This document shows, piece after piece, positions 33,208 through 44,590 of a stretch of DNA of 64,000 nucleotides (its first letter is position 1; each line of letters begins with the position of its first letter). The notes below the pieces were generated by a model. It made no database searches and was not told where the DNA came from. It saw only the letters and a program-made list of their open reading frames with translations. The stretch lies in assembly GCF_014356525.2 (NCBI RefSeq), contig NC_052511.1:35803121-35867120 (forward strand), given 5' to 3'. Both the position numbers and the translations under genes were made by a program. The DNA is from Nilaparvata lugens. Taxonomy: Eukaryota > Arthropoda > Insecta > Hemiptera > Delphacidae.

Positions 33208-33350
33208 ATATTTCAACAACTAGTCTCGGTGATCACACCATCGTCAGGTTAAAGGTTTCATTTCTTTTTTTTATTTTATAACCTGACGATGGTGTGGTCA
33301 CCGAAACTAGTTGTTGAAATATTTTTAAAATAAAGGGTGCTTCAAGATTT
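33208..33350 (+). mobile_element. Penelope-like fold-back with canonical hammerhead core
   Basis: The right arm (33280-33322) has CTGACGA at 33283-33289, stem GGTG/CACC, GAAA at 33303-33306, palindrome CTAG, TT, and AAC before the core able to pair with GTT after the cleavage site. The left arm (33208-33250) is its reverse complement except that GAAA reads GAGA and one stem-loop base differs. The tail AAAGGGTGCTTCAAGATTTT follows. Confidence 0.55.
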
Positions 33351-33639
33351 TTATATTGTTTTATTACGTTATAGAATGTATTATGTAATGTGTATGAGAT
33401 TGACATGATCTTCTTCTCTAGCTTCAATCATTCGATTGGTAGGCAGCTTTCCATCGTTTTATGTCCAGAGCTATACTTTTCAGCTGGATGTAGCTCTGGA
33501 TCTCTAGATCTTTAGAAACTTGCGTCAGAAATTGTAGCCGGGGTCTTCCACGACCCCAATAACTTCCACTATTCTTAACGTGAATTCGTTGTATCTAATT
33601 ACATGGCCAAGCCATGATCGAATCAAATCGAACTGTTTA

Positions 33640-33770
33640 TTCCTCGAAAAAACAAGAACACATTTCAACTTGAAAATGACCTAAGTTATGGTCGGAACTA
33701 GTCGTTGAAATATTTTAAAGTTCTTGATAATAAAGGGTACTACAAGTTTTCTTATTGTTTTATTAATTTT
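33640..33770 (+). mobile_element. Penelope-like 3' end fragment
   Basis: GGAACTAGTCGTTGAAATAT and AATAAAGGGTACTACAAG parallel the end of the 33208 element. The CTGANGA part is missing or too decayed to see. Confidence 0.5.
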
Positions 33771-34254
33771 TACAAACACATATAAAAGTTATAAACATCA
33801 ATAAAACTTGGAATATTCACAGCATTGCAACATAACTGACTATGAACCTATAGTAGCCTATGTTGATAGTATGTTCATAAAATATTTCTAAAAAATACAT
33901 GACCATGATTACAAACTATGACTGTTAAATCAATAATGATAACGTGGATATTATTCAGACAGAAGTCTGGAAACAAGAAAGGGAATAGTTGTTTATATTT
34001 TACAGTAATTCTCACCCTAAAATATGTCTATTGTTGGAAAAATTCTGGGTTACATGTTCCTTTGCTTGAAATCCAGCTAATTTGAGAACTTCGTTGAATG
34101 CTTATTCTATGAATCTTCAATGATAATTTGAAATTAGGAACAGAAACAGTTTTGAACGGATGCATGTACGTTCATCTCGAATTTCGTCACCATTCCCAAT
34201 AAATGAATTGAAGAGGACAAAAAATAACAAATAAATAGAATCATTTAGTCCTTG

Positions 34255-34423
34255 AGGTGCGTACAGATTTACGTGCCGCGAACATGAGCAATTCACTTTT
34301 AATCAGCTGATGCCAAGCTTTTTATAACTGTATCTTACCGTTTCTGTAAAAATACAGATATAGTCAGCTGATTAAAAGTGAATTGCTCATGTTCGCGGCG
34401 CGTATATCTGTACGCACGCACCT
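34255..34423. mobile_element. hairpin MITE (AGGTGCGTACAG family), copy 1
   Basis: AGGTGCGTACAGATTTACG and CGTATATCTGTACGCACGCA are terminal inverted repeats. Subterminal GCCGCGAACATGAGCAATTC and TTTTAATCAGCTGAT continue the arms to about 60 bp each. It has a second copy at 49373. Confidence 0.85.
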
Positions 34424-34436
34424 TAATGAACAACAA

Positions 34437-34865
34437 GTGAAAACCTTCTAATATATAACCTGTAAGTACAACTACAGTAGATGCAAACAAACTTAAAATT
34501 AACAATAGTCTAATTTAATCCTAAAGGATTTGATCCAAATCAACAGCAACTAAAAACTTTCTAATAGATGGCATGTAAGTTCAACTACAATGGATGCACA
34601 CAAAGTTGAAATTAACAATGATTTAATCCTAAAGAACTTGATCCTAAAGACTTTTATCCTAAAGAATTTGATCCTAAATGATTTGATCCTAATCAACAGC
34701 AACTAAAAACCTTCTAATAGATGGCGTGTAAGTTCAACTACAATGGATGCAAAGTTAAAATTAACAATTATTTAATTCTAAAGAATTTGATCCTAATCAG
34801 CAGCAACTAAAAACCTTCTAATAGATGACCTGTAAGTTCAAATAGACGCATACAAAGTTTAACCA
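34437..34865. repeat. minisatellite, four units of about 100-120 bp
   Basis: Each unit contains AACCTTCTAATA, a TGTAAGTTCAACTACAATGG-like segment, AAAATTAACAAT and then one or more TTTGATCCTAA. The TTTGATCCTAA piece is itself repeated in unit 2. Confidence 0.8.
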
Positions 34866-37090
34866 ACTCCCATTGTTCAAATGCTACCGATTCACAGCAA
34901 CCTAGTCTCGTCATATGGAAACGGAAGTATCAAAATATCTCTCTAACGCCTGGAGTATAAAGTTTCATAACCATGCTTATGTATATACATACATACAAGA
35001 CTGTTTGTAGAATACATGCAAGTGTGTTGGTGCCAAAACAATGCATCAGTTTCCTACACATATATATATGCCTAACACACATACTCATAACACATATGCT
35101 ATCTTTTCCCCAGCATCACAATGGACTGTGCTATCCCAGCCATCTAATAGAAAAATGGAAACATTGCATAACGCTCTCTGCCATAATCTAAACATAGAAT
35201 AGGATATATTCTCATCCGTGGGGCCTTAAATCTGTGCGTTTTTTATCGGTGGAAGTACAAAATACATCTTCCGAATCTGAGATTTCGACAGGCTTCACAA
35301 ATCGTCTGGGAAGATGCCTTATCGGGAGAATTACCAATTTGTATTGGGCAATCCCGTTAATGAGCAGTAGTTTACTAATTGTGTCTGGAGTTATTAATAA
35401 GTTGGATATGTTGAATTTATCGAATAAATTTGTTAAATTGTAAAATTTTTGTTTAATATATTTTGTCGCTTCAAATCAAGTTGTTGGAGCATAATGTTTG
35501 TTTGTAGATATATGTTTTGAAAGGGAATGAACTCGGAGAGAAATACATTGATACAGATATAAACAGGACAGAATGATTGATTGTGCTCAACGAATATTTC
35601 GAAATAATAGTTTTTAAAAAACTGGTAATTTTGTTAATATTTTAACAAATCTACTATAATAAGTGTTATCAAAGTTTTGATAGATTTCGATCATTTTTTA
35701 GGATCATATATTTTTACATACACTGTATTTTAAAATGATCTCAGCTATGTAAGCTCAAGATCAACAAAATAGATCTACCTCATTGGTTACGTTGATGTAG
35801 GCCTCATGTGGCTTGAATTGTCCACTTGATTATTCAGAATAAATATTATGGAAGATAGAAATTATCAGCCCTTACTAGAAAATTGTCTTTATACTTGGAC
35901 AGACAATTTTGATGTACGACAAGATAGAAGGCATTCTATTAGGTCAGATAATCCTCCTATAAAACCTTCATCTCAAGAATTCAAAACAGTCTTTAGAATT
36001 CATCCAGTTAGTTATTCCTAGACTTGAAAAAACATATGGAATAGGAAAGAATAGAAAGGACTCCAATACTATCAGTGTAAAAGACTTTGAACTTGCAGGA
36101 TGATTCTAGATTCAAAAGAAAATTATAACAATAAACGAAATAACATAAATTAAAATCGTTCTCCAGACCACAGAAAGGGGGAAGAATTATTGTTCTCTCC
36201 TCGGTGTCCAGGCTAAAGAAAGTACAAAGGACTCAACATTTTAGTCATCTTGTGCTTGGATTTCCTCAATTATCAGTCCCTCAATGGGTAATCACTAATT
36301 AAGAGGGTACTGCTGCACTATACTTTACTAAATTACTTGATAATTTTACACAAAATACAATATCCATGTTCCAAAGCACTTACACACAAGTTAAAAACAG
36401 GATAACGTGATTCTAAAAGTAGTACAATTTAGCAAACGTTGGACACGCAAAGGATCTCAGTTTTCCACTCAATGAGCAAGCATTATCAACAGCAATTATT
36501 GTTATTGCATTAAAAATGCATTGTTGATAACAGTAGAACTTCTCACAATTGATCTTGCAATCTCTACCATCTTATTTCTACTTGCTCAAAGTGAATTTCG
36601 ACAGTTAAACTCGTGAATAATGGAAATTATTATGCCAAATGTCCTTAACAATGACCCATAAATTGCTGGAGACTATCTGCTATTGACAAAAGACCCTATT
36701 CACATTCACTTTTGAATGATGCAGTTAATTTTTATGATTTCATTCTGGACTTGGCACAGAGCTGTATTACAATAGGATTTTTGAGTTGTTTTATAATGTC
36801 TTTTGAAAGAAGATTATAGCCTGCGTTCTGTCTCATAAATAGGCATTCGTGCATCTTCAGGTATTATTATAAGAAAATATGTGTATCTAAATTTATTAAG
36901 AACAATGAATGTGCAATCAATTTCATTTCTAGAAATAATTTCAATTAGGATTTAATAGTTGCTAGCTTCAAAAGAGTCATTGATATTAACCTAATAGAAT
37001 CGTCCTCTTTATCAAAGATTATGCACCAATAACCTCAATATTGTGTTCCTACAATAACTCAATATAGAATTGAGTTTTCAAATTGTGACA
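34866..37090. other. no gene seen; small hairpin at 36478-36531
   Basis: AT-rich DNA. A hairpin is formed by CATTATCAACAGCAAT and ATTGTTGATAACAG near 36482-36527. Frames 34973-35191 and 35234-35443 have no motif. Confidence 0.4.
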
Positions 37091-37095
37091 AACAC

Positions 37096-37305
37096 TAAGG
37101 GTGAAGCCACATTAGGCGTTTTTAGGAAGCCAATTCCCGAACGTCAACCCAATCGGATCATGAGGCGTTTTTCAGACGAGTCAGCAGGTAGGAAGCTGTG
37201 CAATAGGCAGATTATCAGCTGGTTCCCGAACGTCAACCAAATCAGCCAGTCAGGCTTCCAGCCCTGCCGACTTTGCGAAACTCCTCATGTGGCTTGGCCC
37301 TTATT
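37096..37305. mobile_element. MITE with AAGGG-type inverted ends
   Basis: AAGGGTGAAGCCACATTAGG at the left is an imperfect inverted copy of the right end, CCTCATGTGGCTTGGCCCTT. TTCCCGAACGTCAACC occurs twice inside in direct orientation. The 93-codon frame across it is an accident of the GC-richer sequence. Confidence 0.6.
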
Positions 37306-38240
37306 GTTCCAGACTTTGTCACAAGTTTGTATCTCCACTTGTTACGTATAATCTTTATTTTGTTTTCATCAATCTTCGAAACAATCGATATGATGCTATT
37401 ACAGCGGCAATAAGATGAATATGTTGCTATTTCATGGTGCTAAATACAATCCTGTATTTTTTATATTTTGAATCAGTGGTACTCACATAACAGACTCTCC
37501 AATTTATCTCAATCTATTTTTCTTTATATTGATAAAACGTAATTTTATTTGAGATATTGATGAAGATGTAGAATAATTAAAGATGCAACTGAAGGTAGCT
37601 CTTTTTGAAAATAATTTCGAATTTTTTATTCTCAAATACCTTTATTCGACAAGGCAAACATTATATTTTTGACAAGACAAGCAGTTTTATGTGTTGATTT
37701 GATCAAGTCCTTTCAAATGCTACCATAATCCGTACAAATACAGCAATTGATTTAATGAATTCTTCTTCTATTTCTTCCCTTTGAACTGATAGTTTGTCCC
37801 ATAAGAATAATATTCTTCAACCAGTCCCATTCCTATTCTCTTTCTTGATTCCTCTAATTACTATTTCTCTCCCAATCCATCTTATTCATTCTCCATCGAT
37901 TGCCATTTTCTCTTTTGATCCCTCTAAATTATTATCCCTCTTTAAATTAATTTTCTTTCTCCTACTCCGTTCCATCTTTGTTCCTCACCAATAAACCGTA
38001 TTCCACACGTGATGTTCCTTTTTTCAGTGTCTCCAAACAATATTCAACACATACCATACACACAGTCAGCACCACCACATGATGTGCAGTACCCAAACGA
38101 TAAACCAGTTCAAACCGCTCACAATAATTCCCGCTGCGGGCCACAAAATATGACCGGCTGCCAATCATATCAGCTGATCTTACATTGCGACATCATATTA
38201 TCCTCGACTACTGGTCTCTCCACCACCACCACAAATCAGC
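37306..38240. other. no gene supported
   Basis: Pyrimidine-rich at 37760-37990. A frame at 38009-38365 begins after TTTTTTCAG and has a mixed, non-repetitive N-terminal half, so an exon cannot be excluded, but it runs into a purine repeat and lacks a recognisable domain. Confidence 0.35.
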
Positions 38241-38244
38241 AGAA

Positions 38245-38345
38245 AGGAAACCAAGGAGGTGGAGGAGAAAGACAAGGAGAAGGAGGAGTAGGAGTGGTGT
38301 GTGGGGGAGAGGTTGAGGAGGAGGAAGAGAAAGAGAGGTCGCCAA
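38245..38345. repeat. GGA-type purine repeat
   Basis: GGAGGTGGAGGAGAAAG and similar units. Gives Gly/Glu-rich or Leu/Ser-rich frames that are not genes. Confidence 0.7.
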
Positions 38346-39126
38346 GAACTCCGTCCAAAGAGTAGAAGGTTAGTTGTGATTTGACTGTTCTTCAAGCAGG
38401 TTGTACATTTTTCAATCAAACGGAGACTAAGGATTAAGCCCTAGTGGCAATTCAACAATATGGTGAGTAGTCTACCCAAAAATATTTCTCTCAATTTCCC
38501 CCCAAATATATTCTCCCTATATTCACCATACTTTTCGCTACTGACCCAACAGTTTTTCAACGAGCAACAGTTTACAGTTAACCTACTTTCCTGTGGAGAT
38601 TTCCTTCGGCCTCGTTTAGATCTCGGTGCAGGCTAACTTGGAATACTGTTACTTTCGTTTACTAGCTGCTCGCTAAGAATAGTCTAGTTGAATATAGATT
38701 AGAAAGTGTTTGGAAGTGCCCATTTTCTAGCGGAATTAGTTTTGTGCTCTTATTTGCAGAGTGATTGGGATTTCTCCTTAGAATGGTCGGTCTAATTTCC
38801 AATATCTTTGTTTGAGATTGATTTTCGATCATTGATTGTGAAGGGATTTCTGGATCTTTTGACCTCATTCAACGAATAAAATAGTTACCGTAGTTGGGAT
38901 TTCTTCTTCGAATAGTAGGCTATCAATCTATTAATCTAGTTTCCATAATCTGTGTTTTTATTTCCCGAGGTCATATTTCGAGAAATGATTCCCAAATATT
39001 GTGACGTGCTCTGGTACCTACTCTGGAATGGTTGTCATTACACATTTCCTTGCTCAATTTATTTGTTTTGTGCTTCAAATTTTGCTATGGCAGTGATCGG
39101 GAATTATCTGTTTTATATTAAATAAA
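38346..39126. other. no feature seen
   Basis: AT-rich DNA. Frame 38662-38868 (minus) has no motif. Confidence 0.4.
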
Positions 39127-39140
39127 AATAGTTTATAGTT

Positions 39141-39282
39141 TATCAGAGATTGACAATGGTTTAAGAACCGAAACCGGTCTTTCTAACTATCAATATAACC
39201 TGTGGTTTTTGACAATTTCTTACTATGTTTATTCAATATGAATAATTACCACAATATCAACTTCTCAACTACACAAAAAGTA
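39141..39282 (+). mobile_element. fold-back family, right half with hammerhead-like core
   Basis: ATCAGAGA, TTGACAA, GGTTTAAGAACC, GAAA, CCGG, TC (39141-39185), then the shared TTGACAATTTCTTA and AACTACACAAAAAGT. The left half is absent. Its stem II has changed to GGTT/GAACC and still pairs. Confidence 0.65.
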
Positions 39283-41290
39283 TTCGTTTAATGGTTAAAT
39301 TTTATCATCTAATTTTGGTTTGTTCAGATTAATATTGATTCACTGCAGTGAATCTCATGTTTCAAGATAAAACTCAAGATATTTTGGGACTTGTACTCAT
39401 TACTGAAGTTGTAAGGGTAAGCTACATGGATCCAATTATTTATCCACTCTATAAAGTTGATTTCATTTTCTGCAAGTAATTGGGGAGTTCTCCTTGAAAT
39501 GATCTCATTTTGCTGTCTAGTCTCTGTGATTAGAATTGATCCTACTGAAGCAGTACGGTATATTTGTAGAGACACTCTCAAGCTTGTACCGTGCGCTCGG
39601 CTCTCCCGTTGGAAGGGTGACCGCATAAGGTCAGCTCCTCTCGAAGCTTCAAAACTATACACTTCCTCACCATGAATTCATTACTCATTCATTAATATTC
39701 ATTTCCCTCATCTAACGCCCCCCACCCCTCGACGTTACTTATAAAAACCATATAAAATTTACTTTCTGTTGTTCCATAATGACATATAAAAATACTCCTT
39801 AACCGTTAATTTATTGCTCATTCATTCATATTTATTTCCCTCTTTTCCCCCTCCACTGATAATAAATAATCATTTAATTTTGAATTCCAAAGTATATTAC
39901 TATTTTCATGTAACTTAAAATCGTGGGTTAAATGGAAAAGGGGGACACCTTTTATTGCCTCGATTTCGCCCACATCACTTTCATTGTAAAGTGTTAATTA
40001 AAGTAATTTATCTTTCTATCTATCTATCCAACACATATACCGACTGCCACTGGGTGATGTGAACACTTTCGAATATTTACTCGAAACATATCATAGAACA
40101 ACGCATTTAATTGGCTCAGATGATATAAATGGAATTTAGAGAATTTAGCTGGCAATCAATCAATCTCATTCAGTCAACATTCAACTAGATTTAATTAGAT
40201 TCCTCAACTGTTTATTGTTTTTCACAGTGTCGTTTGAAGTGCATCATTCTATCATGAACGACTCATCCCGTTATAGGAATTGAATCCAAATTATTATTCA
40301 AGAACATCTATTATCACCTCTATTATCATGCATTATTATCAAGAACATTATCATCTATATACTGCTACTGTGGATAGTTGCTATGCTATATATCACCAAT
40401 AGATCTGATAACTATCAAATCGATTTCCTCTGGAATTTTTATAACTTTCAATCTCAAACTACTAATCCTACGCGAATCGAATTGATGTTTATCAGAAACA
40501 GATTATGAATTCATTAATTCAACTGCACGAATGCCTTCAGGGTCTCCAATATTTGATGGCATAATGGACATAATGACTCATCGATAGCAGGTCTAGTGTT
40601 ACCACTATGAATAGTATCAATGATATATCACTATATATCTTTACTATATACTTGATGACACTATAACTATCTATTGATACCAGGTCTAGTTTTAGTCTTG
40701 TATTACTATGAATGGTATCAAATATATCACTATGGCTAATATCTATCAGAGATTAATAACAGTTTCTTGGAATCACAATAATCATTTCCAATAGTGAGAA
40801 GTCTATCAAATTCAGATTAATGACGTGATAATAAAAATTAAAAATTCAATCAGTTAGGATACTGATAGTATTATTGTTTATGATCTAAGCTAACTGATGA
40901 TCTAAATTATTCAATGCAACTCAAAATGCACAACCTTCAATTGAAGAATTATTCATCAAAACTATGAAGAGGAAGGAGTTTTGGACTTTGTTCCTTGTCT
41001 CCCATTATATTTTACTGTAAAAATGATCAAATGAATGAATGAACAATAACCTCTAGATTTACTCAACATTTCTTCTTTTTGTTCATCCAATGTATACATT
41101 TTCTGTTCTTCTCTATATGCGTTTCAGTATCCAATTTCTTATCAACTCCACGACTCAACTAATTCCTGGAGAAGTCTACAGAAATCTTCTCCCAACTACA
41201 TTTTTATGAACATAATTGAAACACACACAAAATAGTGTGTGAATTAAGTTATCATTCCTAAATAACCTCTAGACTGTGTATTCCAAATTA
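39283..41290. other. no gene supported
   Basis: At 39457-39662 a GC-richer stretch is open in both strands (112 codons minus, 72 plus) without a known motif. It may be a fragment of an unrecognised element. At 40560-40740 a loose duplication (AGCAGGTCTAGTGTTA / ACCAGGTCTAGTTTTAG, each followed by ACTATGAATxGTATCAA) is seen. Confidence 0.35.
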
Positions 41291-41291
41291 A

Positions 41292-41366
41292 GGTTAAGAG
41301 CAGTTTTGGGCGAATGCCTGTTGTTTCTACCTGAATTGTAGCCTTTTTGTAAATAAATAAATGAAA
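41292..41366 (+). repeat. retroposon 3'-end motif with AAATAAATAAAT tail
   Basis: AGCAGTTTTGGGCGAATGCC, TGTTGTTTCTACC, then GTAAATAAATAAATG. The same GTTTTGGGC...GCCTGTTGTT hairpin recurs at 44343 (minus), 53985, 60700, 62590 (minus) and 63118 (minus). Confidence 0.55.
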
Positions 41367-41629
41367 CCATGGAGAAACGATAGCATAAGTAGATATCCCA
41401 TGATATAGGGCGTTTATGTTAAGCCGATAGTTCACGTAGTTCTTTCCTATGCAGCTGTGTTACGCTGGTAGTCTCTCAAATTGTGCCGTTCATACACTAT
41501 CACCCCAACAAATCAGTAAAAATTGACAATAATCGACAGTAATCGGCTTGAGATAAAAGTAAAAGCTGCGACATAAATCCCCTATACCATGCAATATCTA
41601 CTTACGCTATTGTTTCTCTATGATGAAAC
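41364..41629. mobile_element. inverted-repeat element of about 265 bp
   Basis: ACCATGGAGAAACGATAGCA with AGTAGATATCCCATGATATA at the left is complementary, with mismatches, to 41565-41629 (TATACCATGCAATATCTACT and ACGCTATTGTTTCTCTATG). The interior is unique. Confidence 0.6.
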
Positions 41630-42370
41630 TCAGAACTTATAGTTTTTCTATTTGTCTCCATGGTATCTGGAAATACTAATCGACTCTACTCTGATCACTG
41701 AAGAACTCTAGAAGAATGCTCTTCCAAAATTTTAATGACCTTCATAAAACCTGGTTTCTATTTTTCCATAAAGAAAGCAGAAGTATCCACGCACAGAGAC
41801 ATTACTTTATCTTTTCATGTAGAATATAAACGTAAAACATTAATTTTTTTCATAAAATACGTCAGAATTCATTCACACACAGATACTTCTAGAATATTTT
41901 CATGTGAAATATAAACGTAAAACATTGAAAATGTGGTAATGACCGAATGATCACTTCTTTGTTCCGCTGTCATCCAAAGTACAGTTCTATTACTTTACAA
42001 CCATAAAAAACAAGGAAGTGAAAGTAGTATGCCATGTATTATCCCCCAGCAGACAGACACAAGTAGACCACTTTGCTCTAAAAGCTTATTCACAGCAGCT
42101 CTGTAGCTCTAGCTTTTCAGATCAACAACGCAAGAAGAATAGACTATAGCTTTTAATTTTCTAAGGATGACAAATTGAGAGTATGCGTCAAACTTTTAAC
42201 GCAGTATTTAGAAAGCTGTAATAGGGTGACATAAGGCGGTAGGTCATTACCTGGGTTTTTAGAAGAGAGTTTTATAATAATTGGAAATTGGTTGAATGGT
42301 AGCCTACTCATCCAGTGTATATAGGTAGACATATTATTGTTGGTTTCAAAAGATTGGAGTTACAGGTTGG
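41630..42370. other. no feature seen
   Basis: AT-rich DNA with a loose repeat of GTAAAACATT near 41833 and 41920. No coding signal. Confidence 0.4.
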
Positions 42371-42389
42371 TTGAAACCTATGAAGTTAC

Positions 42390-42815
42390 CTATCCTATTA
42401 TATTAAGCGAGCAATTTCCGTATATTTGCATATATTTTTATATCTGGTTATTAATGTTCAACGGATCTCGAGAACGGCTCTAACGATTTTCACGAAATAT
42501 GGAACACAGTAGGTTTATGATATGAAGATTCGATTGCACTAGGTCTAATCCTTGGGAGTTTGTTTAGGTTAACATATTATTGTCAGTTTCAAACGATTGT
42601 AGTTACAGGTTGATTGAAACCTATGAAGTTACCTATCCTATCCTATTATATTAAGCGAGCAATTTCCGTATATTTGCATATATTTTTATATCTGGTTATT
42701 TATGTTCAACGGATCTCGAGAACGGCTCTAACGATTTTCACGGAATATGGAACATAGTAGGTTTATGATATGAAAATTCGATTGCACTAGGTCTCATCCT
42801 TGGGAAAACTCGCTG
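42390..42815 (+). mobile_element. TATTATATTAAGCGAGC element, two direct copies
   Basis: Copies start near 42395 and 42643. Each runs TATTATATTAAGCGAGCAAT, TATATCTGGTTATT, CAACGGATCTCGAGAACGGC, AACACAGTAGGTTTATGATA (or a close form), ATTCGATTGCACTAGGTCT. The two are nearly identical, about 248 bp apart. A third copy is at 53346-53600. Confidence 0.8.
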
Positions 42816-43822
42816 AATGACATTAAAAGGATAATTCATCCTTGGCTGAAACAGCTGTGGATAGTAAAAAAGTGAGTGAGCGAGTGAGTATGTGAAAAAT
42901 CAAAATAACGCATCCTCGAAATTCATAAGATGACATATAGGATATAGCCAGCTGTGAAATATAAACACGATCATTTTGGAGAATCGTGTTCTGTTTATCA
43001 ATAAATAAAAATAACGAGCAAAGCTCGGTGCCCCGATATTGTATTGAAACAGATCAGTCATCCTAATTAAATTCTTGTTAGAGAATATATATAGCAAAAA
43101 CATATATGAATAAGTAATTCATGTGGAGAAAATATAAAAAGCAGATACATATACATACAATACATTTTTTATATTTCTTCGGGATTGAAGCTATATTATT
43201 CAAGTTCATGTACAGACTCCCTTGAAATTGACACGATATTCACCAGGATATTTGTAATTTCTCCCAGAAAATAGTTCTATTGTACCATTCAATAAAGGCT
43301 AATCATAGTTTCCATTAACATGTTCTTCATTGAAACTATCAAATATCTTATTGGAAAAACCATGTCGACACGTTGAAAAGGCTTCAAAGCATTTTCAAAA
43401 TGCCACTGATTAAAAACCAAGCTTCATGGGTTTTGAAATGTATAGCTTATGTATTTCGATTGCCCATTCTTATTCAATTTTCTTGTCAGAGAAGAAAATC
43501 AACAATATTTTCTCTTTCACATCGCCTCACTCCCTCAGTCTATCTTCCTCACTCTCTTGGTCATAATACAAATATTCTATTTGACCTCTCTCTTCTATGC
43601 AATAACAACAATAACAAATATTCATAACACAGGATTCTGTTATTACGATATCCCTATATTATATTGAGCAGTGCTACATACAATTTGCCTTATTACTTAC
43701 ACTGTATAGAACACTGAGAAGTTAGTAATATTTCCTTATCTCTGATAGAACGTATAGTTTTACACACAAGCTGAGTTTTAAAACTGAGATAACTTATTAA
43801 GAAGTTGACATTTAGCCTATTC
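42816..43822. other. probable tail of the preceding element, then no gene
   Basis: A GTGAGTGAGCGAGTGAG run lies near 42871, and AATAACGAGCAAAGCTCGGT GCCCCGATATT near 43010-43041. The latter recurs at 54077-54108 downstream of the other copy, so it may be the far end of one element. Frames around 43373-43667 are unrecognised. Confidence 0.45.
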
Positions 43823-43914
43823 TGTGAGATCCATTTCAAACTATCAGCATGGTTTACATAGGAAGCATTGACGCTATTAATAAACAGTTCTGACAGCATA
43901 AAGTGAATCTCAGT
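43823..43914 (-). mobile_element. short palindromic MITE, copy 4
   Basis: TGTGAGATCCATTTCAAACT and ATCAGCAT at the left, CTGACAGCATAAAGTGAATC at the right. The interior GGAAGCATTGACGCTAT is the reverse complement of that in copy 2. Confidence 0.75.
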
Positions 43915-44342
43915 AGAGCTATTTAAATTCTAATTTTCCTTTCAGAGAATAAATAATACAAATACTACGCCGCGCTCTCTCGGTAACCTGTCACCCCATT
44001 CATAATAAATATTCTGACCCAGTGCGGTTTCACTTTCAAATGGCAGCACTAATTCATAAGTGTGCCACTAATTAATTAACGTAGTCTTTGTGTAATTGGA
44101 CATCTGACAAGTGAAAATGGAATTTATGAATGACAGAGAGTGAGTGATGGATGGAGGTAACGTATCATTAGACGAATGGTGCGTTCATTAATTAAAAGTA
44201 TCAATTATTTAGGAGTTAAGTATCAATTTATTAGAGAATCTTGACAAAAAATGGCATATTAATTAGGCTACATTCATGTGGATCATATTATGCTATTTAT
44301 TCAATGATATACAGAACACAATTCATTGAAATGATTAAAGAA
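43915..44342. other. no feature seen
   Basis: AT-rich DNA, no frame or repeat noted. Confidence 0.35.
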
Positions 44343-44400
44343 GGACCAACAGGCACAGCCCTAAACAGTTCCTTCCCCGAATTTCGATTTATACTCTACT
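44343..44400 (-). repeat. retroposon 3'-end motif, minus strand
   Basis: CCAACAGGCACAGCCCTAAA and CAGTTCCTTCCCCGAATTT are the complement of the GAACAGTTTTGGGC...GCCTGTTG motif seen at 53985. Confidence 0.45.
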
Positions 44401-44502
44401 TCAAAAAGTAGATTATTTCTCATTCACTTTTGAATCCATAAATGAAAGTGTGCGCCTTCACTTTAATTTTTGTCAGTTGCTGAGATGATAAAGATGTTAA
44501 AT

Positions 44503-44590
44503 AAAAAGACTAAGTAAAAAACCATAGATTTATTGATAGTCAGAAAGACCGGTTTCGGTTGTTACACCATTGTCAATCTCTGATAAAGAT
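44503..44590 (-). mobile_element. fold-back family, left half with hammerhead-like core
   Basis: AAAAAGACTAAG, then CCATAGATTTATTGATAGTC and, on the minus strand at 44541-44585, TTGACAA, GGTGTAACAACC, GAAA, CCGG, TC. Ends at TCTCTGATAAA. Confidence 0.65.

Noticed and set aside
38009..38365. 118-codon frame that could be an exon
   Set aside because: An acceptor-like TTTTTTCAG lies just before it, but the second half is a purine repeat and no domain or partner exon was found.
39324..39662. 112-codon minus-strand frame
   Set aside because: No known motif, and a competing frame lies on the other strand.
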